NCBI GenBank assembly: GCA_040779335.1
Contig: JBFONV010000003.1
Location: forward strand, 372,001-436,000
Source: JBFONV01 sp040779335
GTDB lineage: Bacteria; Pseudomonadota; Gammaproteobacteria; Enterobacterales; Alteromonadaceae
Length of the DNA: 64,000 nt
Direction of reading: 5' to 3'
A program made the translations under genes and the position numbers. Under the pieces are notes generated by a model. The model saw nothing but the letters and a program-made list of their open reading frames with translations, searched no databases and had not been told where the DNA came from. Positions 9,530-18,704 of the stretch are shown here, in pieces; positions within the stretch are counted from its first letter, which is position 1; each line of letters opens with the position of its first letter.

Positions 9530-10669
9530 ATGGCGTTTGATTTTATTCAGCAGCAATTAAACCAACAAAAAAATCAGTCGCGCTATCGACAGCGCGTCTG
9601 CATCGCCGAGCAAAGTGGGCGAGAAGTAGTTATTGATGGTAAGCGCTATTTAAATTTTTCTTCTAATGATTATTTAGCTCTTAATCGGCACCCCGATATT
9701 GATAATGCCATGCAAGTCGGTATTGATAAATATGGGCTGTGTGCAAGTGCCTCCAGTTTAATTACCGGATTTCATTATGCGCATCGCGCGTTAGAAGACG
9801 AAATTTGTCAATGGCTCAACAAACCAAAGTGTTTGTTATTTTCCAGTGGTTTTTCCGCAAATGTTGGCGTACTTAACGCATTAGGACAAGAGAACGTTAA
9901 TTTTTGGCTTGATAAGCTTAGTCATGCCTCTATTATTGATGGCGCTTTATCGAGTAAAGCCACCACTAAAAGATTTTTGCACAATAATACCGAACAATTA
10001 TCACAATGGTTAAAATCAACGTCCTCAGAAAATAACCTTATTGTTTCTGAAGGTGTGTTTAGCATGGACGGCGATCAGGCAGATATAAAATCTTTGGCTA
10101 CACTTGCTAAAGCACATCAGGCTTGGCTTTATCTCGACGACGCGCACAGCATAGGTGTTATCGGTGATAAAGGTCAGGGTAGTGTTAGTCAGGCAAATAT
10201 CGATATAGTGATGGCAACTTTTGGGAAAGCGATTGCGACTAGTGGGGCGTTCGTTGCTTGTGAACAAGATGTTTTTGATTACTTAGTTAATTATGCGAGA
10301 CATTACATTTACTCTACCGCTATATCGCCAGCTTTAGCTTGGGCAACAAAAAAGAGCATCGAAATTATTCAGGCAGAAGCGTGGCGACGTGATAAAATTA
10401 ACGAGTTAAGTTGTCATTTAGCCAATCGATTGCATCAAGATGTTAAATTGATCTCAACGGCGTCTTCCATTCACGCAATTGTGATAGGAAAAGAAGAAAA
10501 GGCTCTTGCTGTGTGTGAAGAGCTAAAACAGCAAGGTATTTGGTTGACAGCAATACGTCCACCAACAGTGCCAGTGAATAGTTCTCGGTTACGCATAACC
10601 GTATGTGCAAGTCATAATGTTAATGATATCAATCAGTTGGCTGATTGCTTAAATAGAGTTATTGTTTAA
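9530..10669 (+). CDS. bioF: 8-amino-7-oxononanoate synthase
   Basis: PLP enzyme that condenses pimeloyl-ACP/CoA with L-alanine to give KAPA. Typical alpha-oxoamine synthase signatures are present: FSSNDYLALNRHPDI, GLCASASSLITGFHYAHRALE, the DDAHSIGVIG cofactor-Asp region (near residue 205), and the Schiff-base lysine in MATFGKAIATSGAF (near residue 232). The 379 residues are close to E. coli BioF (384). The ATG sits 5 bp after the bioB stop without a clear Shine-Dalgarno, which suggests translational coupling. Its stop overlaps the bioC start as TAATG. Confidence 0.95.
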   Translation: MAFDFIQQQLNQQKNQSRYRQRVCIAEQSGREVVIDGKRYLNFSSNDYLALNRHPDIDNAMQVGIDKYGLCASASSLITGFHYAHRALEDEICQWLNKPKCLLFSSGFSANVGVLNALGQENVNFWLDKLSHASIIDGALSSKATTKRFLHNNTEQLSQWLKSTSSENNLIVSEGVFSMDGDQADIKSLATLAKAHQAWLYLDDAHSIGVIGDKGQGSVSQANIDIVMATFGKAIATSGAFVACEQDVFDYLVNYARHYIYSTAISPALAWATKKSIEIIQAEAWRRDKINELSCHLANRLHQDVKLISTASSIHAIVIGKEEKALAVCEELKQQGIWLTAIRPPTVPVNSSRLRITVCASHNVNDINQLADCLNRVIV

Positions 10670-11454
10670 TGCCTGAAATGAGAAAAAGAAAAAAAATCGC
10701 CCGTTCGTTCGGCTCAGCCAGCAAATCTTATGATGTTTCAGCGCGTTTACAGCGTTACAGTGGTAAACATTTAATGCCTTGGTTACCAAATAGAAACGAT
10801 TTAACAGTACTTGATTTAGGATCGGGTACGGGTTTTTTTACTAATATTTTGGCCAGCAGTTATCAGCAAGTTGTTGGTGTTGATATTTCTTATCAAATGA
10901 TTGAATTTGCCAGTACTCATCGTTCAAAAGACATATGCTGGCTGCAAGCAGATGCTTTTAAGCTACCCTTGCAAACCAATAGCATTGATTTTATCTACTC
11001 TAATTTAGTTATCCAGTGGTGCGAGCCACTTGATAAAGCGCTCGATGAGATAATGCGAGTATTAAAACCTGGCGGCTTATTTATCTTTAGTACCTTAGTT
11101 GATGGCACTTTATATGAATTGAAGTCTTCTTGGGCACAAGTCGACGACGATAAGCATGTTATAGATTTTAGGTCACCAGCCGAGTTGATGACTTTACTGA
11201 ATTCTTCGCAGTCAAGATTGATTGAACATCAGGCACAGGACATAGTGCTTGAGTATGAAAGTGTGTTGCATTTGGCCCATGAATTAAAAGGCTTAGGTGC
11301 TAATCACGTTCCTGAAAAGCGCGGTAAAGGCTTGGCGGGTAAAGATAAGTGGCAGAAGATGACTCAAAGCTATCAAGATTTTCAAGAGCCCAACGATGTT
11401 TATCCGGCAACCTACAAAGTGTTTTCTGGATTAATGGTCAAATTATCAGATTAG
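10669..11454 (+). CDS. bioC: Malonyl-ACP O-methyltransferase
   Basis: SAM-dependent methyltransferase that masks malonyl-ACP so that fatty-acid synthesis can make the pimeloyl chain. SAM motif I is VLDLGSGTGFFT (near residue 45), followed by VVGVDIS, the acidic motif LQADAFKLP and RVLKPGGLFIFST. It begins with the KIARSFGSASKSYD segment typical of BioC. 261 residues. Overlaps the bioF stop by one base and is followed by bioD after 7 bp. No bioH is seen in this window. Confidence 0.93.
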   Translation: MPEMRKRKKIARSFGSASKSYDVSARLQRYSGKHLMPWLPNRNDLTVLDLGSGTGFFTNILASSYQQVVGVDISYQMIEFASTHRSKDICWLQADAFKLPLQTNSIDFIYSNLVIQWCEPLDKALDEIMRVLKPGGLFIFSTLVDGTLYELKSSWAQVDDDKHVIDFRSPAELMTLLNSSQSRLIEHQAQDIVLEYESVLHLAHELKGLGANHVPEKRGKGLAGKDKWQKMTQSYQDFQEPNDVYPATYKVFSGLMVKLSD

Positions 11455-11461
11455 GTTATAT

Positions 11462-12142
11462 ATGCGTAAATTTTTTATCACTGCAACGGATACCGATGCA
11501 GGCAAAACCTATGTTGCTTGCGCATTAGTAAAAGCACTCACCGCGCTTAATAAAAAAGTAGCAGTATATAAGCCTATTTCAGCGGGCTGCGAACTTATTA
11601 ATGGTAATTTAGTAAATGAAGATGCTCAATTATTAACCGCGCTTGCCAATAGTGGGCAAAGTATTAATGAAGTTAACCCCATCGCATATCAAGCGCCTAT
11701 TGCGCCGCATATTGCCGCGCAGCAGAGCAAACAATTAATTACAGTAGATGATATTTTAACAGGCTACGACAAAGTTAACGCTCATCAAGCTGACATTGTA
11801 CTGACTGAAGGTGCCGGCGGTTGGCGTTTACCGCTCGGACAAGGACACTATTTGTCTGATTTTGTTCGCGAAACCAAGCAACAGATAATTTTAGTCGTTA
11901 ATATGAAGCTCGGTTGTCTTAATCATGCAATATTAACCTACCAAGCAATTATTGCTGATGGGTTAACTTGTGTAGCTTGGGTCGCTAATTGCCCAACAAC
12001 CATGGATTTTCTGCAGGAAAATATCACCGAGCTAGAACATTTATTACCTGTCCCTCGCATTGCAACACTAGGCTATAGCGAAGATTTAAATATACCAGCA
12101 CAGCAACTTAACCTGTCGGTACTGTTAGCAAATCATATCTAA
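11462..12142 (+). CDS. bioD: Dethiobiotin synthetase
   Basis: ATP-dependent carboxylase that closes the ureido ring of DAPA. The P-loop ITATDTDAGKTYVA (residues 5-18) starts the protein, KPISAG holds the substrate lysine, and EGAGGWRLPL is the second nucleotide/substrate signature. 226 residues, as expected. Last gene of the bioBFCD run, followed by an AT-rich inverted repeat. The GTDTDVGK motif of other BioD proteins is here ATDTDAGK, a mild variant. Confidence 0.95.
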   Translation: MRKFFITATDTDAGKTYVACALVKALTALNKKVAVYKPISAGCELINGNLVNEDAQLLTALANSGQSINEVNPIAYQAPIAPHIAAQQSKQLITVDDILTGYDKVNAHQADIVLTEGAGGWRLPLGQGHYLSDFVRETKQQIILVVNMKLGCLNHAILTYQAIIADGLTCVAWVANCPTTMDFLQENITELEHLLPVPRIATLGYSEDLNIPAQQLNLSVLLANHI

Positions 12143-12166
12143 CTATTTCAGTTGTTGTGGCTAACC

Positions 12167-12221
12167 GGTGTTAATTAATTGCTTTAATTATCTGTTTTAG
12201 TTATCTGATTTAATTAACACC
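12167..12221. terminator. AT-rich inverted repeat after bioD
   Basis: Perfect 12-bp arms (12167-12178 and 12210-12221) with a 31-nt loop. Stem and loop are rich in TTAATTA. It lies between convergent bioD and the HicB-like gene, and may end both transcripts. The long loop makes this weaker than a classic terminator. Confidence 0.4.
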
Positions 12222-12227
12222 AACATC

Positions 12228-12635
12228 TTATCTTTTATTTAATTCTTTAAGACAAGCACTCGCGATAAAGCCTGAGCGTGTTTTATGATCTGCCGATATA
12301 TTTACTCGATCATCGATTTGTTTGATCAACAACTCAGGCAAAGTCACATTTATTTTATGGCTCTTTCCTAAATAGGGAAGAATGTCAAAATTTACCAACG
12401 CCCAAATCGGGTTTTCCTCAGAACAATTTTCCATATGAAACTCTATCGGCTTTGCCGATGGAATGTTCTCACCATATTCAGCAAGAATACTTAAATGCGA
12501 AGCTATCGCTTCATCAACACTTTCCATTGCTTTGCTTATTGACGGCGCTTTTAACTGGCAGCCGGGCAGATCTGGCACGCTCAATTTATAGTCTGACTCA
12601 AGCGCATTTTTTGAAATTAAGATTGGATAGTTCAT
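12228..12635 (-). CDS. Orphan HicB-family antitoxin-like protein
   Basis: 135 residues. The N-terminal half (YPILISKN, YKLSVPDLPGCQLKAPSISKAMESVDEAIASHLSIL split by a short insert) is the RNase-H-like HicB fold with the SVPDLPGC signature. The C-terminal 40 residues (KINVTLPELLIKQID, TRSGFIASACLKEL) form a ribbon-helix-helix DNA-binding domain, as in longer HicB proteins. AAGGACC lies just upstream of the ATG. No hicA-sized ORF is visible on either side, so this is an antitoxin or repressor without its toxin. The regulatory role is inferred. Confidence 0.8.
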   Translation of the reverse strand: MNYPILISKNALESDYKLSVPDLPGCQLKAPSISKAMESVDEAIASHLSILAEYGENIPSAKPIEFHMENCSEENPIWALVNFDILPYLGKSHKINVTLPELLIKQIDDRVNISADHKTRSGFIASACLKELNKR

Positions 12636-13412
12636 TGCAGGTCCTTTTTTTACTTAAAACAACGATACCCCTAGTAACTCTATAAGTCAATTTACAGATA
12701 ACTCTGGTAACCCTTGGTACACCACCACTAATAACCCTAATAACCCCTTACGCAATGAGGCTGGTAACCCTGATAACTCTGTCAATACGAGTGTAAATAC
12801 TTACTTAATCTATAGTTCAATGATTAGATGGGGGCTTTCTGGTCGTTGTATAAGTAGAAAAACGTTTTTAGGGAGTTATTGGAGTAGTGTTTTAGTTGCT
12901 TGTTAGCGACAGGCATTTGAATAAAGCAGTGGTGTTTTTAGCGCTTGCCCGACTCAATGAGCCAACGTTTGACGAGTATTAAAAGGTGGACGTAAGCATT
13001 ACAAAAAGTGTTGGTTAACTTATTCACTTGGTAAATAATTGTGGAATTAACATTGAAATGTGCATAAATTTTCTAGCCAAGTTTTGTCAGCACATTACCG
13101 TAAATTGTGAGTGACTATTAGTGCGTGACTATTCAGGAATAAAAAGAAGGCTAAAAAGAAGAGTAAAAAAGAGAGCAACAATTATAAATATTCGAATAAC
13201 ATGGATTAGTTGCCAATGTTACCGAATATGGAAAGAATGTACAAAAGTATCAATGGTCCGAACCATTCGCTAACCATCTGTTTACAAAGTAAACTTTAAC
13301 AAAAATTTAAAGCAAGACGTCTGACTGTTTGCACGGTTCTACTTCGCTATACGGTTTAGCAAACTGATATCAGTCCCCAAAATAGACACTATATTCGTTA
13401 AATCACAGGCAC
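12636..13412. other. Long gene-free stretch
   Basis: About 780 bp with no credible ORF on either strand. It contains the TAACCCT-like degenerate repeats (12668-12781), a purine-rich run at 13141-13175, and paired GTGACTATT words near 13110-13135. I see no tRNA-like fold and no relic of a hicA toxin in it. Confidence 0.6.
12668..12781. repeat. Degenerate TAACYCT/GGTAACCCT repeats
   Basis: Irregular iterations of a roughly 8-9 bp unit. The clearest blocks are 12698-12714 (ATAACTCTGGTAACCCT), 12729-12748 (two TAATAACCC units) and 12761-12781 (CTGGTAACCC then TGATAACTCTG). Units are separated by unrelated bases. It looks like a decayed short tandem repeat directly upstream of the HicB-like gene. 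Confidence 0.5.
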
Positions 13413-13439
13413 AAAAAAAGCCCTGTAAAACAGAGCTTT
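13413..13439 (-). terminator. Intrinsic terminator of tRNA-Pro
   Basis: A 9-bp stem (13417-13425 with 13431-13439, one mismatch) followed on the minus strand by a run of seven T. It lies 14 bp beyond the tRNA 3' end. Confidence 0.85.
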
Positions 13440-13453
13440 CAATGTTATCAATT

Positions 13454-13530
13454 TGGTCGGAGTGACAGGATTCGAACCTGTGACCTCACGTCCCCCAGAC
13501 GCACGCGCTACCAAGCTGCGCTACACCCCG
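13454..13530 (-). tRNA. tRNA-Pro (anticodon GGG)
   Basis: 77 nt including an encoded CCA. The acceptor stem CGGGGTG pairs with CACTCCG (one G-T), and the T-loop sequence is GGTTCGAATCC. The anticodon loop CTGGGGG gives anticodon GGG, which reads CCC/CCU proline codons. Followed by its own terminator. Confidence 0.95.
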
Positions 13531-13639
13531 ACATAAGCATTTATATCTACATGCTTGCGGCAAGTATAATAATGAATTACCGCGGTATTGCAATCTAAAA
13601 TCATTTAAAACGCTTTAGTTGCTGATTTATTACACAAAC

Positions 13640-15322
13640 TTAGGGATTAACCTTATTGCTTAAGCTAAATTGCTTAATAAAATGCACGCCATCTATCATC
13701 AACGGGAAATCAGCGCTTACGGTTATTGGCGCTTCCAACTGTCGTGAATAACTTTGGAAGTTACCATTTTGGTCAATAAAAACCGATTTATCTTTATTAA
13801 AGACCATAATGCCATCTTTCATCGTATTAGCGATAATACGATCTTTGCGTAACTTAAGCAGGTTGTCACCGCTGCTATATGTCGATGATGACAGGTTACA
13901 CCCCAGCCAGCTTTCTACTAATGTTGGTTGCAGGTCCATATGACTGGTGAGGGTATTTTTAGCAGATGACTTTTCTGAAGGCCATATCAGCAATGCTGGT
14001 TTAATTGACAAGCTGGTATCGGTATTAGTATTGCCAATAGAGCTCACCCAAATAATGTCTCGTTGAGATTTTTGTTGTTGGGCTAAAAGCAGGGCGTCCA
14101 TAAACAATTCAAATTGATAACTATTATTATCGGTAAAATAGATGAAGTGCAGCCCTTGTTTAACACTATTTAATTTATCGGCAAACACTAAGCTCGATAT
14201 ATCGGTTAGTTGGGTTTTGCTATCAAATAGGTTTTCATACCAGAGTTCACTATTGTCGATATCGGTATTTTTATTACCGATCACCGTTAATGTTTTCGCT
14301 AATTTTTTAGCCTCAATCGCTTGAAATAACAAAGGCATTGTCTGTTGCTGCAATATGCCTTGCTGATAAATACTAGGAAGACTATAAAGTAAATTAAACC
14401 AGCCATCTTCACGTTGCGCAGTATCAATATGGTAATTCAGTCTGATGTTTGCTGAGTGTGATCTTTGAGAAAATTGTTTGATCTGCGCACTATCAAGTAA
14501 CTCTTTCGTTAAAATAACAAAAGTCGATTGCTGGTTACTTATGTCAGCAGAGCATTGCTGAGGTAATTGCGGGTACGTTGGTACCGTGTCATTAAACGAC
14601 AAAGAACTCGTTCTACGTTCAATGTAATCGTCTAGATTAAATAAGCCATATTTAGTCAATAAGGTTTTAGCGGTACTAGGGTAGGACAGCGGTAACACAG
14701 TATCTTGTCTTAACACATCGTAATCGAGCTTAGCATCTGCCCATATATGGGTACTATGGCTAAAGAAAAACAAGACTACATAACTAAAAATAACATAAGG
14801 GGCAAATTGGGTTTTTTGTAACTGGCGCAGATGCTTCCATGCGTAGTTACTGATCACCAGTTCATAGGCCAATATCATCAAACATAATATTGTGCTGACA
14901 AACCAGAACAGTGCTGGATCTTTATTTATCTGCGTCACAATCAAGGAAATGATTTGTTCACTAGAAGACGCATTTAAATGGTAACCAAGTCGACTATAAA
15001 TATAGGCGTCGAGCACCAACAACAATAATTCAATGGTAAAAATAATTGAGGCACTGGTCCGAATAAACTTAGTATTGGGGAATAATAAAATTAGGGGAAA
15101 CAGGATCAGCACAAAACTCATAAAGGTTAAAAACCCCATATGGCTTATCCAGGTAGAGAATAAATACAGTTGTCCTAAAAGGGTTTCTGGCATCGATTCA
15201 CTAAATAAATAAAATGACGACAATACTATTGCCGCAATAATATTAAAAAACGTAAACCAATGACCCCAACTAATTAAAAGTAAGAGCTTTTTGCTGTATG
15301 TATTAGAATCAGAGGAAACCAT
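13640..15322 (-). CDS. yejM: YejM/LapC (PbgA)-type inner-membrane regulator of LPS synthesis
   Basis: 560 residues. The N-terminal third has five hydrophobic segments and begins with SWGHWFTFFNI, nearly the DUF3413 signature of YejM; WADAKL and LPLSYPSTAKTLL also match. The C-terminal periplasmic domain is sulfatase-like. In enterobacteria this protein stabilises LpxC through LapB when lipid A is sufficient. The sulfatase domain appears degenerate: the sequence around STFVILTKELL lacks the metal-binding D-G-x-R start, consistent with a non-enzymatic role. Transcribed just after yejL. Confidence 0.88.
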   Translation of the reverse strand: MVSSDSNTYSKKLLLLISWGHWFTFFNIIAAIVLSSFYLFSESMPETLLGQLYLFSTWISHMGFLTFMSFVLILFPLILLFPNTKFIRTSASIIFTIELLLLVLDAYIYSRLGYHLNASSSEQIISLIVTQINKDPALFWFVSTILCLMILAYELVISNYAWKHLRQLQKTQFAPYVIFSYVVLFFFSHSTHIWADAKLDYDVLRQDTVLPLSYPSTAKTLLTKYGLFNLDDYIERRTSSLSFNDTVPTYPQLPQQCSADISNQQSTFVILTKELLDSAQIKQFSQRSHSANIRLNYHIDTAQREDGWFNLLYSLPSIYQQGILQQQTMPLLFQAIEAKKLAKTLTVIGNKNTDIDNSELWYENLFDSKTQLTDISSLVFADKLNSVKQGLHFIYFTDNNSYQFELFMDALLLAQQQKSQRDIIWVSSIGNTNTDTSLSIKPALLIWPSEKSSAKNTLTSHMDLQPTLVESWLGCNLSSSTYSSGDNLLKLRKDRIIANTMKDGIMVFNKDKSVFIDQNGNFQSYSRQLEAPITVSADFPLMIDGVHFIKQFSLSNKVNP

Positions 15323-15362
15323 TTATTGTTGTTATTCTCTTATTAATTTATTAGACGTAACT

Positions 15363-15584
15363 TTACTTAGCATTAGCAATTGATTGCTTTAATGCAGCAG
15401 TAAAGTTATTAACTATAGCTTCTCTTTGATGTTTGGGAACTTGATTACTGATAATATCTGTAATGGTGTTTCCTAAGCACATTAGTGCTAAATCAGGGGT
15501 TGCAGACTCTTTTATCAAGACATCGAGTAAATCTTCAATAATTTTTTCTACACGTTCGTTGGAATACTTGGATACAATAGGCAT
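15363..15584 (-). CDS. yejL: YejL family (UPF0352) protein
   Basis: 73 residues, matching YejL in length and sequence: MPIVSKYSNERVEKIIEDLL at the start, then LALMCLGN and the QREAIVNNFTAALKQSI helix. Small helical cytoplasmic protein of unknown function. It is conserved next to yejM and yejK in gammaproteobacteria, as it is here: yejM follows 40 bp downstream and yejK is divergent. Confidence 0.92.
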   Translation of the reverse strand: MPIVSKYSNERVEKIIEDLLDVLIKESATPDLALMCLGNTITDIISNQVPKHQREAIVNNFTAALKQSIANAK

Positions 15585-15662
15585 CTTTTTACTTAATTTA
15601 CATTTGAATAACTTAAGATAAGTTTATCAAATGACTTAACAATATAATACTGGCCTTTAGCG

Positions 15663-16700
15663 ATGAGTTTAATAATTTCAAATATTGCCCTACATTTTTT
15701 ATCAAAAAAAGAAGAAACGGGTGAAATAGTCATACGTTTTGGCCCTGAAGCGTTAGCCGTAGGACCAAAAATCCAAAGTTTCGTTGATGCGTTGCACAAC
15801 ATTTATAATGGCAAAGGTAATAAAGCTTATGGCCATTTTTCAACGATGCCTGCAGAAGGAGACAGTGCGCGCTTCGTTGATATTATGGAAAGTTACTTAG
15901 GCGAATCACAAGATTTTTATGCATTTAGCACTCAAGCTGCAAATTTACTAAAAAATGAGCTTGAAAAATACGACCTAGCCGAAACGGGTTATTTAATCAT
16001 CTGTCATTATGAATATATGGGCGGACGATATTTATTAGCAGCGATTATTCCTACTTCTGAGCATTACTCGGTTGATGGTGAGTTGAATATATCTGCGGAT
16101 AAGCACTTAGATACCAACAAGTTGCAACTAGCTGCCCGTATCGACCTTTTTGATTACCAGCAAAATGCTCAAGGAAACCGTTACGTTTCCTTTATTAAAG
16201 GCCGTGCAGGTCGAAAAGTGTCAGATTTCTTTCTTGATTTTCTTGGCTGCGAAGAAGGGCTAAATTCAAAAGAGCAAACGCAAACCTTAGTACAAGCGGT
16301 TGAAGACTTTGTCTCTGTTGCCCAGTTAGATGCAAATGAGAAGCAACAAACACGTAAAGAATTGCTTAATTACTGTAAAGAGCAAAAAGAAAGTGCTCAA
16401 GATGTATCGTTACAAGAATTGGGTAACGTGATCAAGCAAGAAGAAAGTGGTAAAGATTTTTATCAATTTTGCCAAGAGCAGGCTTATCCAATAGAAGAAT
16501 CTTTCCCGCACGATCAGGCAGTGATCAATAAAGTGACAAAGTATTCCGGATACGGCAACGGTATTAGTATTAGTTTTGAAAGAAGCCATTTTGGTCAAGA
16601 TGTTGTATATAATGCAGCGAATGACAGTTTAACGATTTATAAAGTGCCACCTAATCTTAAAGAACAGCTATTGGCATTGCTTCAGGATAATAACGCTTAA
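15663..16700 (+). CDS. yejK: Nucleoid-associated protein YejK (NdpA)
   Basis: 345 residues, the usual length of the NdpA/YejK family. It begins SLIISNIALHFLSKKEETGE and contains FIKGRAGRKVSDFFLDFLGCEEG, a family landmark, and DNSLTIYKVPPNLKEQL-like C-terminal strands. It is a nucleoid-associated, DNA-binding protein; its precise role is unsettled. Divergent from yejL-yejM across 78 bp, the conserved arrangement, and followed by pyrC. Confidence 0.93.
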   Translation: MSLIISNIALHFLSKKEETGEIVIRFGPEALAVGPKIQSFVDALHNIYNGKGNKAYGHFSTMPAEGDSARFVDIMESYLGESQDFYAFSTQAANLLKNELEKYDLAETGYLIICHYEYMGGRYLLAAIIPTSEHYSVDGELNISADKHLDTNKLQLAARIDLFDYQQNAQGNRYVSFIKGRAGRKVSDFFLDFLGCEEGLNSKEQTQTLVQAVEDFVSVAQLDANEKQQTRKELLNYCKEQKESAQDVSLQELGNVIKQEESGKDFYQFCQEQAYPIEESFPHDQAVINKVTKYSGYGNGISISFERSHFGQDVVYNAANDSLTIYKVPPNLKEQLLALLQDNNA

Positions 16701-16779
16701 TATCAATAGCTTACATGGTTACGCGTTACCAAGAGCTTTATTGAATAAACATTTAAACAGACAAAATTTAGGATAAAAC

Positions 16780-17811
16780 ATGACAACTTTAACTATTTCT
16801 CGCCCTGATGATTGGCATGTGCACCTACGTGATGGTGTGGCACTAGCACGCACTGTAAAAGACATTAGTCGGTATTTTGGCCGTGCTATCGTTATGCCTA
16901 ATTTGGTACCACCGGTTACCAATGCACAAGAAGCCAAAGACTATCATGAGCGCATTATGGCTAATGCGCCAAGCGCACATTTTAAACCATTAATGGTGCT
17001 TTATTTGACCGATAAAACCACGGCCGATGATATTGTGGCTGCAAAGCAATCGGGTATTGTTTACGCGGCAAAACTTTATCCTGCAGGTGCGACAACTAAT
17101 TCATCATCTGGTGTCACCGATATCAGCAATATTTACCCGGCATTAACCGCGTTACAAAATGAAGGCATGCCGTTATTAGTGCATGGTGAAGTAACCACCG
17201 ATGATATTGATATTTTTGATCGTGAAGCGGTATTTATAGACACTATTTTATCGCCGTTGGTCGCTAAATTTCCTGATCTTAAAGTAGTGCTTGAACATAT
17301 TACCACTAAAAATGCGGTTGAATTTGTTAGACAAGCTAATAAAAACGTTGCGGCAACCATCACCGCGCATCATTTGTTGTTTAATCGTAATCACATGTTA
17401 GTGGGGGGGATACGACCTCACTATTTTTGCTTACCAATATTGAAACGCAATATTCATCAGCAAGCGTTAATAGAAGCAGCAACCAGTGGCGATGAAAAAT
17501 TTTTCTTAGGAACAGACTCTGCTCCTCATGCACAGCAAGCTAAAGAGTCAGCATGTGGTTGCGCCGGAGCCTATACCGCTCATGCGGCAATAGAATTATA
17601 TGCTGAGGCGTTTGAACAAGCAGGCGCACTTGATAAACTAGAGGCGTTTGCCAGCTTAAATGGCCCTAAATTTTATCAATTACCGGTAAATGGCGATAAA
17701 ATCACGTTAGAGAAATCGTCATGGACTGTGCCAGCTACGCTAGATTTTGGCGAAGATAAAGTCATTCCTATTCGAGCGAATGATGAAATTAGTTGGCAAG
17801 TCATTAAATAA
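16780..17811 (+). CDS. pyrC: Dihydroorotase
   Basis: Zinc amidohydrolase that cyclises carbamoyl aspartate to dihydroorotate in pyrimidine synthesis. Motifs in order are DDWHVHLRDG (metal-binding HxH), MPNLVPPV, the carbamylated-lysine segment AAKLYPAGATTNS (near residue 103), PLLVHGEV, LEHITT, and FFLGTDSAPH with the catalytic Asp. The 343 residues match the class II PyrC of E. coli. AGGATAAAAC provides a plausible ribosome-binding site. The 11-bp gap to the next gene suggests co-transcription. Confidence 0.97.
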   Translation: MTTLTISRPDDWHVHLRDGVALARTVKDISRYFGRAIVMPNLVPPVTNAQEAKDYHERIMANAPSAHFKPLMVLYLTDKTTADDIVAAKQSGIVYAAKLYPAGATTNSSSGVTDISNIYPALTALQNEGMPLLVHGEVTTDDIDIFDREAVFIDTILSPLVAKFPDLKVVLEHITTKNAVEFVRQANKNVAATITAHHLLFNRNHMLVGGIRPHYFCLPILKRNIHQQALIEAATSGDEKFFLGTDSAPHAQQAKESACGCAGAYTAHAAIELYAEAFEQAGALDKLEAFASLNGPKFYQLPVNGDKITLEKSSWTVPATLDFGEDKVIPIRANDEISWQVIK

Positions 17812-17822
17812 GGACAAATTAA

Positions 17823-18704
17823 ATGCAGTTATTTGTAAATGATCTTACCGTGATCGATTTTTCCTACTTGTGTGAAAGTCGTGGCATTGTCGGTGAAAGT
17901 TGGATCGTCGATGTTTTGTTAGACGGTGCATTAAACGAACAAAGTATGATTTTGGACTTTGGTATCGTTAAAAAACAAATTAAAGCCATTATTGATGAAG
18001 CCGTTGATCACAAATTGTTATTACCAACTCAACAACAAGCGTTAACTATTACTGACTCTACCTACAATAAAGGGCATGAATGCATAGACTTTATCTCAGC
18101 TGTTGGCGGATATTTTTTGCAATCACCGGCGTGCGCGTTTGCTAAAATTGATACTAAAGTGATTGATATTGAATCTGTCACTGATTTTCTCGTGCATATT
18201 ATTTCTGCGCAACTTCCAGAAAATGTTAAAGGTTTGCAATTAACTCTTCGCCCAGAAAAAATTGACGGCTTTTACTATCATTACACTCATGGCTTAAAAT
18301 TGCATGACGGTAACTGTCAACGCATTGCTCACGGCCATAGATCCAAAATTCAGATATTTAAAAATAGTATGCGTTCTATCGGTCTAGAAAAGACCTGGTG
18401 TGACCGATGGCAAGATATTTATCTCGCCAGTGAAGATGATCGCGTTAATAAAGCCGATATTCAGTTATCTGAAACGGCAATGGCTAAATTAACACCCGAT
18501 CACCAATTTTTTTCCTATCATGCGCCTCAAGGTCGATTCGATATCGCCGTACCGACGAATATTTTAGAAGTCGTTGACTGTGATTCAACCGTTGAATTGC
18601 TCGCTGACTATATTGCCCGACAATTGAAAAACGATGCGCCACAGGATGATTTTAAAGTTGTCGCCTATGAAGGTGTAGCCAAAGGAGCCATAGCGAGTGC
18701 TTAA
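17823..18704 (+). CDS. 6-pyruvoyl-tetrahydropterin synthase-like protein
   Basis: 293 residues. The sequence seems to hold two T-fold units. The N-terminal unit has SYLCESRGIVGESWIVDVLL and SMILDFGIVKKQIKAII, which parallels the PTPS/QueD pattern in which D-F-x-x-L-K follows the substrate strand. The C-terminal unit has LQLTLRPEK, CQRIAHGHRSKIQIF (the HGH metal motif) and a matching tail. Known members make or modify pterins, or precursors of queuosine. This long form, placed after pyrC in marine gammaproteobacteria, has no assigned substrate that I know of. Its stop overlaps the M23 gene start. Confidence 0.6.
   Translation: MQLFVNDLTVIDFSYLCESRGIVGESWIVDVLLDGALNEQSMILDFGIVKKQIKAIIDEAVDHKLLLPTQQQALTITDSTYNKGHECIDFISAVGGYFLQSPACAFAKIDTKVIDIESVTDFLVHIISAQLPENVKGLQLTLRPEKIDGFYYHYTHGLKLHDGNCQRIAHGHRSKIQIFKNSMRSIGLEKTWCDRWQDIYLASEDDRVNKADIQLSETAMAKLTPDHQFFSYHAPQGRFDIAVPTNILEVVDCDSTVELLADYIARQLKNDAPQDDFKVVAYEGVAKGAIASA

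Noticed and set aside
12668..12781. Possible CRISPR array
   Set aside because: The repeat units are short (8-9 bp), irregular and lack uniform spacers; no cas genes are present.
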